Shown here: positions 47,620-57,317 of the stretch, piece by piece
Numbering within the stretch: the first letter of the stretch is position 1
Layout of the letters: each line of letters starts with the position of its first letter
Source: Clitopilus passeckerianus
Taxonomy: Eukaryota; Basidiomycota; Agaricomycetes; Agaricales; Entolomataceae
NCBI GenBank assembly: GCA_944990035.1
Contig: CALYLX010000160.1
Span: forward strand, 310,001 to 374,000
Direction: 5' to 3'
DNA: 64,000 nt
The notes under the pieces: generated by a model
What the model was told of the DNA's origin: nothing
Databases searched by the model: none
Seen by the model: only the letters and a program-made list of their open reading frames with translations
Made by a program: the position numbers and the translations under genes

Positions 47620-49118
47620 TAATGTCTGAAATCAACCAAGACCAACAACTGCAGCAGCAGCAGCAACAATAGCAACAACCTTAACAGCCTCAAGATTCTC
47701 GTGTGCCAGATTCCAGTGCCGCCACCACTAGCAAATCACCCTTAGAGTATTACAAGGAGGTGAAGCAGAAGGTGCCTCTTGAACGACTCTCCCCTCTTTC
47801 CCCCTCCCCCTGGGCTTTGTAGCTCGGGAAGCAGGTGCTAGCAATGCGGCCTGGACTGAAGTCTGAGTCCAAGCATTGATCTTCATCAACCACTTTCATT
47901 CTAAATTTCTAAAGGCACTTGATGGTGGGCACACCTTTAAAGATATCGTCTACAATGCAAATTATCCCTGTTATCAACACTTAGCACAAGAAAGGATCCC
48001 ACAAGACCCTCATGCACTGTCAGAGAAAATACACATTGGTAAGTACACCTGAACCCTCTGATATCATCAGTAACATACTAACAGCACTCTTTATTAGCTT
48101 TCACAAGATTACAAGACCATCAAAAATATCACCTCAAATGCCTCTGGGTTATCATTTGATAACAACCGTGGCCGCTTCATTAGCAACTTTCAACCCGGTG
48201 GAGCTGATCATCAAGTATTCAAGGCATTCACATCTGCAGTACATTCTTCTCAATTGTTCTATCAGTAGCATATCTAACATCTATCATCCCAGAATAAGGG
48301 AGTTTCTAAACTTTTGTAGCCTTGGCCATATTGGAAACAACTTGACAAAATGTTACCAGGCTCAACAGCCATGGGCTGGTCTGCTTACCGCCCTGCCTTT
48401 CAAACTAGAAGCCGGCAGTCAGATCAGGCCAGATCCAAGTGCAAAATTTCTGCTATCACACATCAGCATTCTGTTGTGTTGCTTAAAAATGCTTGAATGT
48501 GCTTGAAATGCTCTTAAAAAGCTTTCAAACTATTTAAGACTGTTTAAGCAAATTAGAACAATTAAGATCACTTTTTTTTCTCTGTTGTTCTTTTTTTTTT
48601 TTAATTGTCTTAATTTGCTTTAACAGTTTTAAACAGTCTTAAAGCTCTTTAAGAGCATTTCAAGCACATTCAAGCATTTTTAAGCAACACAACAGAATGC
48701 TAATGCAGGTAGGGTAAATGCAAGTGGGTCTCAACCTTCCCGGCCCCCATCTTGTGTTCCTTCTGGTAATTTGGCAGTTGGAAGCAACATCAGTGCTCTA
48801 CCCCAAATGAGCAACTACGTGGCCACATTCTATCTGGAGCAGATGATAGGAACTCATGATAGAACCATTGTCATTGCCGCGGCTCAAACCAAAAAAGGGC
48901 ATGTTACAACAGCAAAGGCTCTACTTCATGAGAAGTCAGGTTTGACCCAACCTCAGAAGTTTGCCTTTGGCTGTCTCCTTGGGGAAGACTCAATGCTTTG
49001 TGCATCATACATGGGATGTGTGTCAGCTGAAGAGCGCCTGCATGTTATCGCCAGGGCTTTGCACAAAAATAAGGTCAAGAAGCAGTTGCTTGAAGGACTT
49101 CCTGCTACGTTCTTTTGA
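47620..49118 (+). pseudogene. Harbinger accessory Myb/SANT-like protein, degraded
   Basis: It starts with a polyglutamine run (MSEINQDQQLQQQQQQQ region, interrupted by a stop). Frame-shifted pieces of a trihelix/SANT-like domain follow (VQALIFINHFHSKFLKAL, GHTFKDIVYN, then HCQRKYT). The C-terminal part at 48771-49118 (KSGLTQPQKFAFGCLLGEDSMLCASY) is open. A foldback element interrupts the middle. These proteins guide the Harbinger transposase to its ends; this copy is broken. Confidence 0.55.
48461..48715. mobile_element. Foldback MITE with CATCAG/CTAATG ends
   Basis: 255 bp made of two inverted arms of about 115 bp that pair almost completely. The left starts CATCAGCATTCTGTTGTG and the right ends CACAACAGAATGCTAATG. 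The centre is T-rich. The flanking dinucleotides are CA and CA, consistent with a 2-bp target duplication. No coding capacity. The arms carry repeated CTTGA and CTTAAA words. Confidence 0.85.
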
Positions 49119-49279
49119 TTATCAATTCTCTGTCATCATTCTATTCTTTTATGTGGTTGAACATTATTCTCCTGTATGCATATACCTCTTACTCTTTCTC
49201 ATACATTGTTGTATGTCTATGTCATATATGTAGATTTGTTTATGCTGTACTATCCATAGCATCATCATCACCATTGTCA

Positions 49280-50202
49280 CTGCCGCCACCTGAACCTGAG
49301 CTATCATTGTCTAAGAGGTCACTGTCGTTATCCATCCCCCACTCATGCAATGTAGCCTGGTATTGGGCCCACATCTCTGCAGCAATCCTATCCCTATGCT
49401 GTGTTGTCTCTGGTTAATCTTTATTATCATCCATAGACACTTGCTTGGTACTATGGCCATCTGAGTCCTCATCTTCAAAGCTGTCACTGGTTCCTGCACC
49501 CCTACCAATGAGTCTAAAAATGTATCATTGGAAGGAAGAAAACCATCCTCTTGATCATGGATGCAATGAAGTTGTGAAGGGCACAAAGTGCCAGAGGAAT
49601 CTGTGATTGAATATCTCCACTGTATTGGAGCTCATCTGGAAAATGCAGAATCGACACTTTAAAACACCAAAGATACACTTAATTACATTTTATGCTTGAG
49701 CATGACAGAGATTAAATAGTACCTTAGAATTTGCTGGTCTGCAGCCACATATTTGTCAATTAAATATTTGGAAAATGACTAACCTCAACTTGACTCAACC
49801 CCACTCTGCAAGGTGATAGTGTACACCCCAATATAGTACAAAAAGCTTCTTACAGTGTGGAAAACCTGCATCAGCTAGAAGGTACCACCCGTCAGGAATA
49901 GCAATGTCTTGGATAGCCTCATGCCAAAGACGAGAATCTGTGGCTGAACTCTTCCAGCCAATAAGTGAGTAGGTGAAAAGCATGGTAAAAATGCAAATGA
50001 AAAGGCAGTTCTGAGAGAGAAAGCCTTTTTGATTGTGATACACCAGCTGGTCAAGTGCTTTTAGGGTAAAATGAATATGGCTTCTATCAATAGCACCAAG
50101 AGCATGGTGGAAGAAGGGGAAAAGTTTGGTAAAATCAAATGCACGAGCAGGTAGATCTGCAGAAGTTGCTAGCTTGACATATTTGGTGTAAAAGAAGCTG
50201 AC
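49280..50202 (-). pseudogene. Harbinger DDE transposase, 5' truncated
   Basis: The minus-strand translation shows ALGAIDRSHIHF (first catalytic Asp), NQKGFLSQNCLF, SATDSRLWHEAI (second Asp) and PDGWYLLADAGFP followed by YHLAEW, the DDE_Tnp_4 core. The C-terminal part runs across 49311-49586 (HDQEDGFLPSNDTFLDSLVG) into an acidic tail. Frameshifts split the gene, and its start is missing at the junction with the LTR at 50203. Confidence 0.72.
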
Positions 50203-50666
50203 TGTTACAGTTACCTTGGATACGCACCCGGACTCTTTTTCCTTTTACTCATCTACCATTACTATTCCCCCGCCCCGCTTACGTTTATACGATTACTCAG
50301 TACTGCTGCGCATTACTCATCCCTTTAGCTACAATTACTCAGTATTCTCACGATCGTGAGATACTTGTACTATATTTACTTATCATGACTCGTCGTGACT
50401 CTTACTCTGACTCACTCCGAGTCATACTTACTTTTGCTTACTTAGCATTGCTGTGCAATGCCCAACCCTTAGCCCTACTCTTCATATATAAATACTTTCA
50501 CGCTTTTGGTCTTGCTTCCCCAGCTTGACCTAAAAGCCTATACATCGCTATTTGCTTTAACTTCGACTCGCTCAATTACTCTCGCTCGTCTCTACAAAGG
50601 CTGGTAGAGGACTAAGCAGCTGAACCCTTGATACTTAGTTAAGCGTGTAGCGATACTAGCTTAACA
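50203..50666 (+). repeat. 5' LTR of the chromodomain gypsy element
   Basis: 464 bp from TGTTACAGTTACC to TAGCTTAACA, with matched TGTTA..TAACA ends. A TATATAAA at 50485-50492 fits a promoter driving the gag/pol region to its right. Two other copies or fragments lie at 56908-57096 plus 62464-62735 (inverted, split by the hAT) and at 62736-62937 (direct, 3' half only). Confidence 0.85.
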
Positions 50667-50689
50667 AAAGGTCAAGCTGATCTGATAGC

Positions 50690-51715
50690 CCGCTCATCGC
50701 AAGCGTAGGCCACAACCACCAACCACCCGACTGCAAGAGGTCAACCGCCCTTGCAGAACCGACCGGAACCACGTCTCTCTCAAGACCACCGAACGCCTCA
50801 ACTCCCACCGGGACAGAGAAGGTAGTACAACTCGACGACGGCACTTACTCAGAATTCGACCTTAAAACAAACCGTTGGAGACATTTGGTACCGAAAGACG
50901 AAAACCCACGACAATATCGATTTGGCGACTACCTTAGCAGCGCTTACTTCACCGAAGAAGTAAAGAACCCAGAACCAGAACCACAGTCAGACCCCGAACC
51001 AGAATCAGAACCAGAACAAGAACCCGAAGAAGAATCAGTTTGAAGGACAATGATTATGTTTCTTTTCTTGAACAATGATTACTTACTATTCTTTCTCCAT
51101 TCTATGATAACTGTACTATAGGTTGATGTTGAGAGGAAGATGAGGCAAAAGTGAAGTGGGGAAGTGGAAGTAGGGTCGAGAACACATTCCTAGGACATAC
51201 TGTACATATCTCAATTTAAAGTCCTTATCTCCGCCTCCGGGATCACCGATGAAAAAGCAAAGATTGAATTCTTCCAGAAAGGACTCAACTCCAAGATCAT
51301 CGAAAAGATCTATAACCTCCCCATTCTTCCCGTCACCATTAACGGATGGTACGAACACGCTGCCCGATTTGATGCGCAATAGCGTAGAGGACAGAACGTC
51401 ATCCGCCGCAACAGAGGACTCCCTCCTATTTCCCACGCAAATCCCCGCAATACCCACACCACGGCAGACCCTAACGCCATGGACATTGACGCCTTATCTT
51501 TTGAAAAGAGAAAGGAGTTAATGAAGGAAGGAAAATGCTTCCGCTGTTTCAAGAAAGGACATCGCTCTCGAGAATGCCCTGAACGCAGAGGAGGAAAGCA
51601 GTCCAGCACCAACTCCTACGGCAAGAAAAACATCAAAGATCTTGTCAGAACCATTAGAGCGTTGGAAGCGGAAGAATTGGAGAGCTTCTGGAATGAGCTC
51701 GATGAGGATTTTTAG
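50690..51715 (+). pseudogene. Gypsy gag with CCHC zinc knuckle, interrupted
   Basis: The first part includes YSEFDLKTNRWRHLVPK and an acidic Glu/Pro repeat, and ends at a stop at 51043 where a foreign 163-bp segment begins. Gag resumes at about 51206 (SGITDEKAKIEFFQKGL, INGWYEHAARFD). The zinc knuckle CFRCFKKGHRSREC lies at about 51538-51580. Gag would package the element RNA; this copy is broken. Confidence 0.78.
51043..51205 (+). repeat. 163-bp segment shared with the Tc1-flanking sequence
   Basis: This is the reverse complement of 43876-44040 with almost no differences seen. It starts TGAAGGACAATGATTATG and ends CCTAGGACATA, exactly where the Tc1 element begins in the other copy. It interrupts gag. 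Confidence 0.85.
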
Positions 51716-54275
51716 AACGGCGGCCAGTGTCAACGTCTGAACCCGCCACAATACTGATTTCTTCTATGTCGTATGCAGAACCTTTTGATAAATCTATGCG
51801 TCTATCCATTAAGGTCTCTGCTCCAAATGAAGAAAGAACCGTTGAAACCAAAGCACTAGTCGACTCAGGTGCTCAAGGACTATTCATCGACAAAGAATTT
51901 GTCGCCCGCCATTGAATCAAAACACATCCCCTTCGACAACCTCTCACTGCCAAGAACATTGACGGCACTATCAACAAAATAGGGCAAATCACCCATTACA
52001 CCTGGGTCGATATAGGGATAGGGAAACACAAGGTGTCAGAACGGTGCCTGGTCACCGGATTAGGGAATGAACACCTGATCCTCGGACTCCCATGGCTGAA
52101 GCGAACGAATCCAGAAATCAACTGGCAAAAGGGGACACTATTCATTAATCCCAAACGCGTCAAGACATCCCCGCTACGCACGGCCCTTGCCCGAGTCCAG
52201 ATCAGACAACTAGCTGCAACAGAGGAATCACGCCCAGACATTTCCAATGTACCCAACGAACCCAAACCCATTGAAACACCCCTAGAAGAACCCAATGACG
52301 AACAAGACCTGGTTATTGCCTATGTGAAAGGAGAACCAGTGATGGGGATATTCGAACGAGCCAATTCCCCATTGACGAATGAACATCGAGAACCAGAAAT
52401 CAGAAGAATCCGAGCCGCAAATATCTCCCGAATCACCCGAGACAGAGGATCACTGCAATTTGTCCCAACCCAGAATGTCTGGATCCGTGCCAAGACGTCC
52501 ATCTCCCAGACCCTAGAACATCAGAAAACTGAAGAAGTCAAGAAGAAACTTGAAGACCTCATTCCCCCCAAATACCACGAATTCAAGAAAGTCTTCGAGA
52601 AAGAAGCATCAGAACGATTTCCCCCATCTCGGCCTTGGGATCACGCCATTGATCTCAAACCAGACTTTGTCTCGAAAGACTGCAAGGTCTACCCTCTCAA
52701 CCCAAAGGAGCAAGCCGAAATGGACAAATTTCTCGAAGAAAACTTACGGAAAGGATACATCTGACCCTCGAAATCACCTCAAGCATCACCCTTCTTCTTT
52801 GTAGCAAAGAAAGAAGCAAACGCACTACGACCCTGCCAAGATTACCGATATCTCAACAGTGGAACTGTCAAGAATGCCTACCCCTTACCACTAGTCAGCG
52901 ACCTACTCGACAAACTCAGAGGAGCAAAGATTTTCACAAAACTAGACATCCGATGGGGATATCATAATGTCCGGATCAAAGAAGGAGACAAGTGGAAAGC
53001 AGCCTTCAAAACAAATCGAGGCTTGTTTGAACCCACCGTCATGTTCTTTGGACTATGCAACTCCCCAGCCACGTTTCAAGCAATGATGAACCACATCTTC
53101 AAAGACATGATCGATGAAGGATGGTTAATCATCTACATGGATGACATGTTACTCTTCTCTAAAGACCCAAGAGAACATGAGAAGCGCACCAAACGGGTAC
53201 TCCAAAGGCTGATGGAACACAACCTGTTTCTTAAAGCTGAGAAATGCAAATTCAATGTGACAGAAGTCGAATTCCTTGGAATGATCATATTGCCAGACAA
53301 GATCCACATGGACCCGACCAAACTTGATGGGATAAAGAAATGGCCAACCCCGACCACCGTAAAAGAAATTCGGTCCTTTTTGGGATTTGGCAACTTCTAC
53401 CAAAGGTTCATAGGGAAATATGCGGAACTAGCCCGACCCCTGAACGATCTCACCAAGAAAGATCGGCCTTTTACATGGGGAAAGGAACAAGAAGAAGCAT
53501 TTGAAGCCCTGAAGAAAAGGTTCGCGGAGACACCCGTACTCACGATGCCCGATCCAACGAAACCGTTCACCATTGAATGTGATGCATCCAAGTGGGCAAC
53601 AGGAGCAGTGCTACGCCAACGAGACAAAAATAACGACTGGCACCCTTGTGGATACATCTCTCACTCCTTCACCCCAACCGAACGGAACTAAGAAATCTAC
53701 GACAGGGAACTACTCGCTATAGTCGGAGCACTGGAGACTTGGCGACACTATCTACAAGGATCAGCCCACCCTGTCACGGTATTCTCCGACCATAAGAACC
53801 TGACCTACTACCGAACGCCACAGAAACTTAGCCGACGACAAGCACAATGGAGTTTACTCCTCTCCCAGTATGACCTGAACCTAGTCCATGTACCAGGAAC
53901 TCAGATGGTCCAATCTGACGAACTATCCCGACGGGCAGATCACATTCTAGACCACGACACCGACAACGAAGATATCACCATGCTACCTAATAAACTCTTC
54001 ATCCGAACAATCGACACTGAACTTAAGGCGAAATTTGCCGAACACATGATGAAAGACGAGTTCTTCACTGAAGCAATACGACACCTGAAGAACCACTCTA
54101 CTCCCATCAAATCAGCTCTAGCCGACTGGAAGATAGAGGACTCTCTCCTCTTCTTCCGGGGGCGATGCTACGTCCCTAATGACACTACCCTACGACGAAG
54201 CCTCATACAGAAGTATCATGACGCACCTACAGTATGGCCGGGCACCCCGGAGCATTCAAGACGATGGAGTTAATT
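51716..54275 (+). pseudogene. Gypsy protease, reverse transcriptase and RNase H
   Basis: The protease active-site motif LVDSGAQG lies near 51855-51880 and its distal ILGLPWL near 52080. The reverse transcriptase runs from RPWDHAIDL at about 52635 through [31 protein letters not shown] and the catalytic YMDD box (about 53134-53145). RNase H starts with [14 protein letters not shown] (about 53577) and contains YDRELLAIVGALETWRHYL and FSDHKNL. In-frame stops after KGYI (52762) and TERN (53689) inactivate it. Confidence 0.88.
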
Positions 54276-56897
54276 TCCGAACACTACTGGTGGCCCAGAA
54301 TGTTTGGAACTGTCAAATCCTACGTTGATGGATGTGCCCCTTGCCAACAGATGAAAGTCAATACACATCCCACGGCACCTCCCCTAAACCCAGTCAAATT
54401 TACCGCCACACAACCCTTCGAACTTGCCTCTACAGATTTCATCACAGATCTCCCCGAGGTTAAAGGTCACAACTCACTCATGGTTGTGGTAGACCATGGC
54501 CTTAGTAAGGGGGTGATTTTGATCCCTTGCAAGAACACCATTAATGCCCTAGGCACTGCCAACAACTACCTGGATGCTGTCTACAGAAGGTTCGGACTTC
54601 CTGACAAACTGATATCCGATAGAGGTCCACAATTTGCATCCAAAGTGTTCCAAGAACTAGGACGACTCCTAGGAATCAAGCTTTCCCTGACAACCGCATA
54701 TCACCCACAAGCAGATGGAGAAACCAAACGCGTCAACCAAGACATTGGCGCTTATCTCCGACTATTCTGCGCCAACAACCCCGAGAAATGGCTAGAACTA
54801 ATTCCCCTAATGGAATTTGCCCATAACAAATGTGTTCATGCCGTCACCACACAAACCCCATTCTACCTAATGAACGGAGCAGAACCACGTGCTATTCCCC
54901 TTCCATATCAGAAGACCAATGTCCCTGCTGTGGAAACCCGACATCAGCAAAACGGCAAAGCACTTGAGGCAACTTGAAAAAGAGGTGACTTGAAACCAGC
55001 TTGAAATTTTTTTCAAGTACATCAAATTGGTCTCAAGTACTATTCCAAGATACAGTGCTTGGCATGCTACTTGAACTTAACTTGAGCACAACTTGTATGC
55101 AATTTGAAATATGTCTTGACCAACAAAATATAAAATATATTCTAAAGCTACAAATATCCTATTCTATTACCATCAAGTTTGTTCTGGGTTTTTCAATACA
55201 AAGTTGCCCTTTCAAGTAGGTTTCAAGTAGCTGATCAAGTACAACCAAGCTATACTAAACTATTGAGCTCAAGGGCTTTAGACAGTATATAAAGTGTACT
55301 TTTCACTTTTCTAACACTAAAAACTATGATTTAAACCTGTTTAGGGTATATAAAAATAATGGCTGAATTTTGTTGAAAAAATGGCTAAGTCTTTTCGATC
55401 TGACAGGCATTGGTGGGCTGCACTACAAAAATATATATTAACTTCTTATTTTATCTACTCTGGTACTATTTTCCTACCTCAGAAATCTAAATCTGAAGTC
55501 CGATTTTTAATAAACCCACTGGATCTTTAATAAATGGCTTTCGATCTCTTATCTATCAAGCGCGGGAAAGTTCCATCACACAGTTGACACGCGTCACATT
55601 CTGCCAGCACATCACCTTTTCTCTCCTTTTCCACTACCAAGTCCAACATGTATCCTTCCTCTCTCATCGAAAATAGCAGTATGAAGCTTCTAGACAGTTG
55701 AGGAAGGGCTAGGAGGGGGAGAGGGGAGGCTTGGTAGCCTCAGGGAGACCCAGTGTAGGTGGAAAACCCTTTAGGTGCGCTTTTTTAACATTTTGGGTTG
55801 TCTTTACCACTAACTATGGGCTCTAGACTAGTTTTCATAGGTCTAGCAGGTGCATTTTTCCAGACCACAGCTGCCAGCTCATCACCCACTTCAACTCATT
55901 CCACCCAACTTATTCACTTCCATTACCAACATCATCTACATCTGGCTAGGGAGAAGGGAGGGCATTGGAGAGGGGGTGGTTTGGATGGGTGCTGCTGGCA
56001 TGTGCCGCTTTTTGCACAGCCACAGCACCTGCTATGGAGGGGGTCAAGTGCATTTCATTTTTCTTTTACTCTGTAGCTCTGTTTTAGACTAGATTTTCAT
56101 CTAATATTATGCTATTTCAAAAATTGTATGAATTTGAGCCTAATTGAGAGCTTGTTTGAGATTACTTGACTACCTCTTGAAAGCTCTTCTTGACAGAATC
56201 TTGATCTTACTTGAGAGCCCTCTTGAGAAAAGCTCCTCAAGTAAAGTTTCAAGATTGGAACCTAGCTTGAGCTACTTGAGGCAATTACTACTTGAAAACA
56301 ACTTGAGATGATTTCAAGGTTCCTCAAGTTATGTCCAAGTGTTATCAAGGTACCTGCTGTTTTGCTGATGGAATGAAGGAACTCCAACAGGCACGAGACG
56401 AAGCTGCAGCCGCCCATGAACTTGCAAGACGAAAGATGGCCGAACGTGTCCGAAGTAACTTCAAACCATTTGAACAAGGACAGAAGGTTTGGTTGGAAAC
56501 AACTAACCTAAAACTGGCATACTACTCAAAGAAGTTTACGCCACGACGAGAAGGCCCCTTCACGATCAAAGAAGTTCTAGGTCCGCTGACCTACAAACTA
56601 GAACTACCCCGAGCATGGAAAATTCACCCTGTGTTCCACGCCACCCTCCTCACACCATACAAGGAAACCGAGACACATGGACCCAATTTCCTAGAACCGA
56701 CACCTGACCTCATCAATCAAGAAGAAGAATGGGAAGTGGAAGAAGTTGTCGCACACAAACGACATCGTGGGAGAATCCTTTACAAGATCAAGTGGAAAGG
56801 ATATCCGACATCGGAGAACTCATGGGAACCTGTGGGAAACCTCCAGAACGCCAAGAAGATCCTTGAAGCATATAAGAAGAGGAAGAACATTCAGTGA
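54234..56897 (+). pseudogene. Gypsy integrase and chromodomain, split by a 1.4-kb DNA element
   Basis: The zinc-binding part GHPGAFKTMELI then CAPCQQMK is followed by the catalytic core with Asp in STDFITDLP, Asp in SDRGPQFASK and Glu in the HPQADGETKR block. The chain breaks at 54941 and resumes at 56371 (MKELQQARDEAAAAHELARR). It continues to the tail WKIHPVFHATLLTPY and the chromodomain EWEVEEVVAHKRHRGRILYKIKWKGYPTSENSWEP (ends about 56870), which targets such elements to heterochromatin. Removing the inserted element together with one GA dinucleotide would put the two halves in frame. Confidence 0.9.
54942..56370 (+). mobile_element. 1.43-kb non-coding CATCAG element, copy 1
   Basis: Starts CATCAGCAAAACGGCA and ends TGCTGTTTTGCTGATG, an imperfect inverted repeat. 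It is flanked by GA on both sides (54940-54941 and 56371-56372). About 350 bp at each end are packed with TCAAGT/ACTTGA words, as expected for subterminal transposase-binding repeats. The short frames inside (such as 55798-56076) are not convincing genes. It lies in the gypsy integrase. A second copy, opposite in orientation, is at 60723-62358. Confidence 0.88.
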
Positions 56898-56907
56898 ATT
56901 TCCATCA

Positions 56908-57096
56908 TGTTAAGCTAGTATCGCTACGTGCTTAACCAAGTATCAAGAGTTCAGCTGCTTAGTCCTCTACCAGCCTTTGTAGAGACGAGCGAGAGTAATC
57001 GAGCAAGTCGAAGTTAAAGCAAATAGCGATGTATAGGCTTTTAGGTCAAGCTGAGGAAGCAAGACCAAAAGCGTGAAAGTATTTATACATGGTAAG
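56908..57096 (-). repeat. Inverted gypsy LTR, part 1 (left of hAT)
   Basis: Reverse complement of the right half of the 5' LTR (TGTTAAGCTAGTATCGC to ATTTATACATGGTAAG). The hAT element starts at 57097. The remaining half follows at 62464-62735. Confidence 0.88.
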
Positions 57097-57317
57097 TAGG
57101 GCTTGTCACGGATTGGGTGTATCCGGTTATCAACCGACATCCGGGTACTTCCCACGGATCGGATTGGCTATGGATGAACCGCGGTTGATAACCGTGGTTC
57201 CGTGGTTATCCGTACAATTCAAGTACGATTATCTGTAGTAGAACTCCGAATGAATATAGCTTGATACTGTGGGTCTCGTGTGAACAAACAACCTCTCAAC
57301 CTCTCTGCCAGCAGGAA

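Larger units (their letters stand above)
47398..50202. mobile_element. PIF/Harbinger-type DNA transposon, truncated on the right
   Basis: Two converging genes are typical of this superfamily: a Myb/SANT-like DNA-binding protein on the plus strand and a DDE_4-type transposase on the minus strand. A plausible terminus AGCCCGTTTGGCTGC starts at about 47400. The right end, with the transposase N-terminus, is cut off by the gypsy LTR starting at 50203. A 255-bp foldback MITE is nested at 48461-48715. Confidence 0.68.
50667..56907 (+). mobile_element. Ty3/gypsy chromovirus-type retrotransposon, internal region
   Basis: Gag, protease, reverse transcriptase, RNase H, integrase and chromodomain follow in the order of Ty3/gypsy elements, so this is a chromovirus. 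It is inactive: stops occur at about 51382, 51716, 52762 and 53689, there is a frameshift near 54240, a foreign segment lies in gag (51043-51205), and a 1.4-kb DNA element is inserted in the integrase (54942-56370). The right LTR is in the wrong orientation (see findings). Confidence 0.9.

Noticed and set aside
47644..47672. CAG repeat (polyglutamine) as a microsatellite locus
   Set aside because: Short and interrupted; it is part of the Harbinger accessory gene and not an independent repeat.
55798..56092. Small frames inside the 1.43-kb CATCAG element, also present in copy 2
   Set aside because: They are conserved only because the whole element is. The frames lack domains and differ by frame-disrupting changes.
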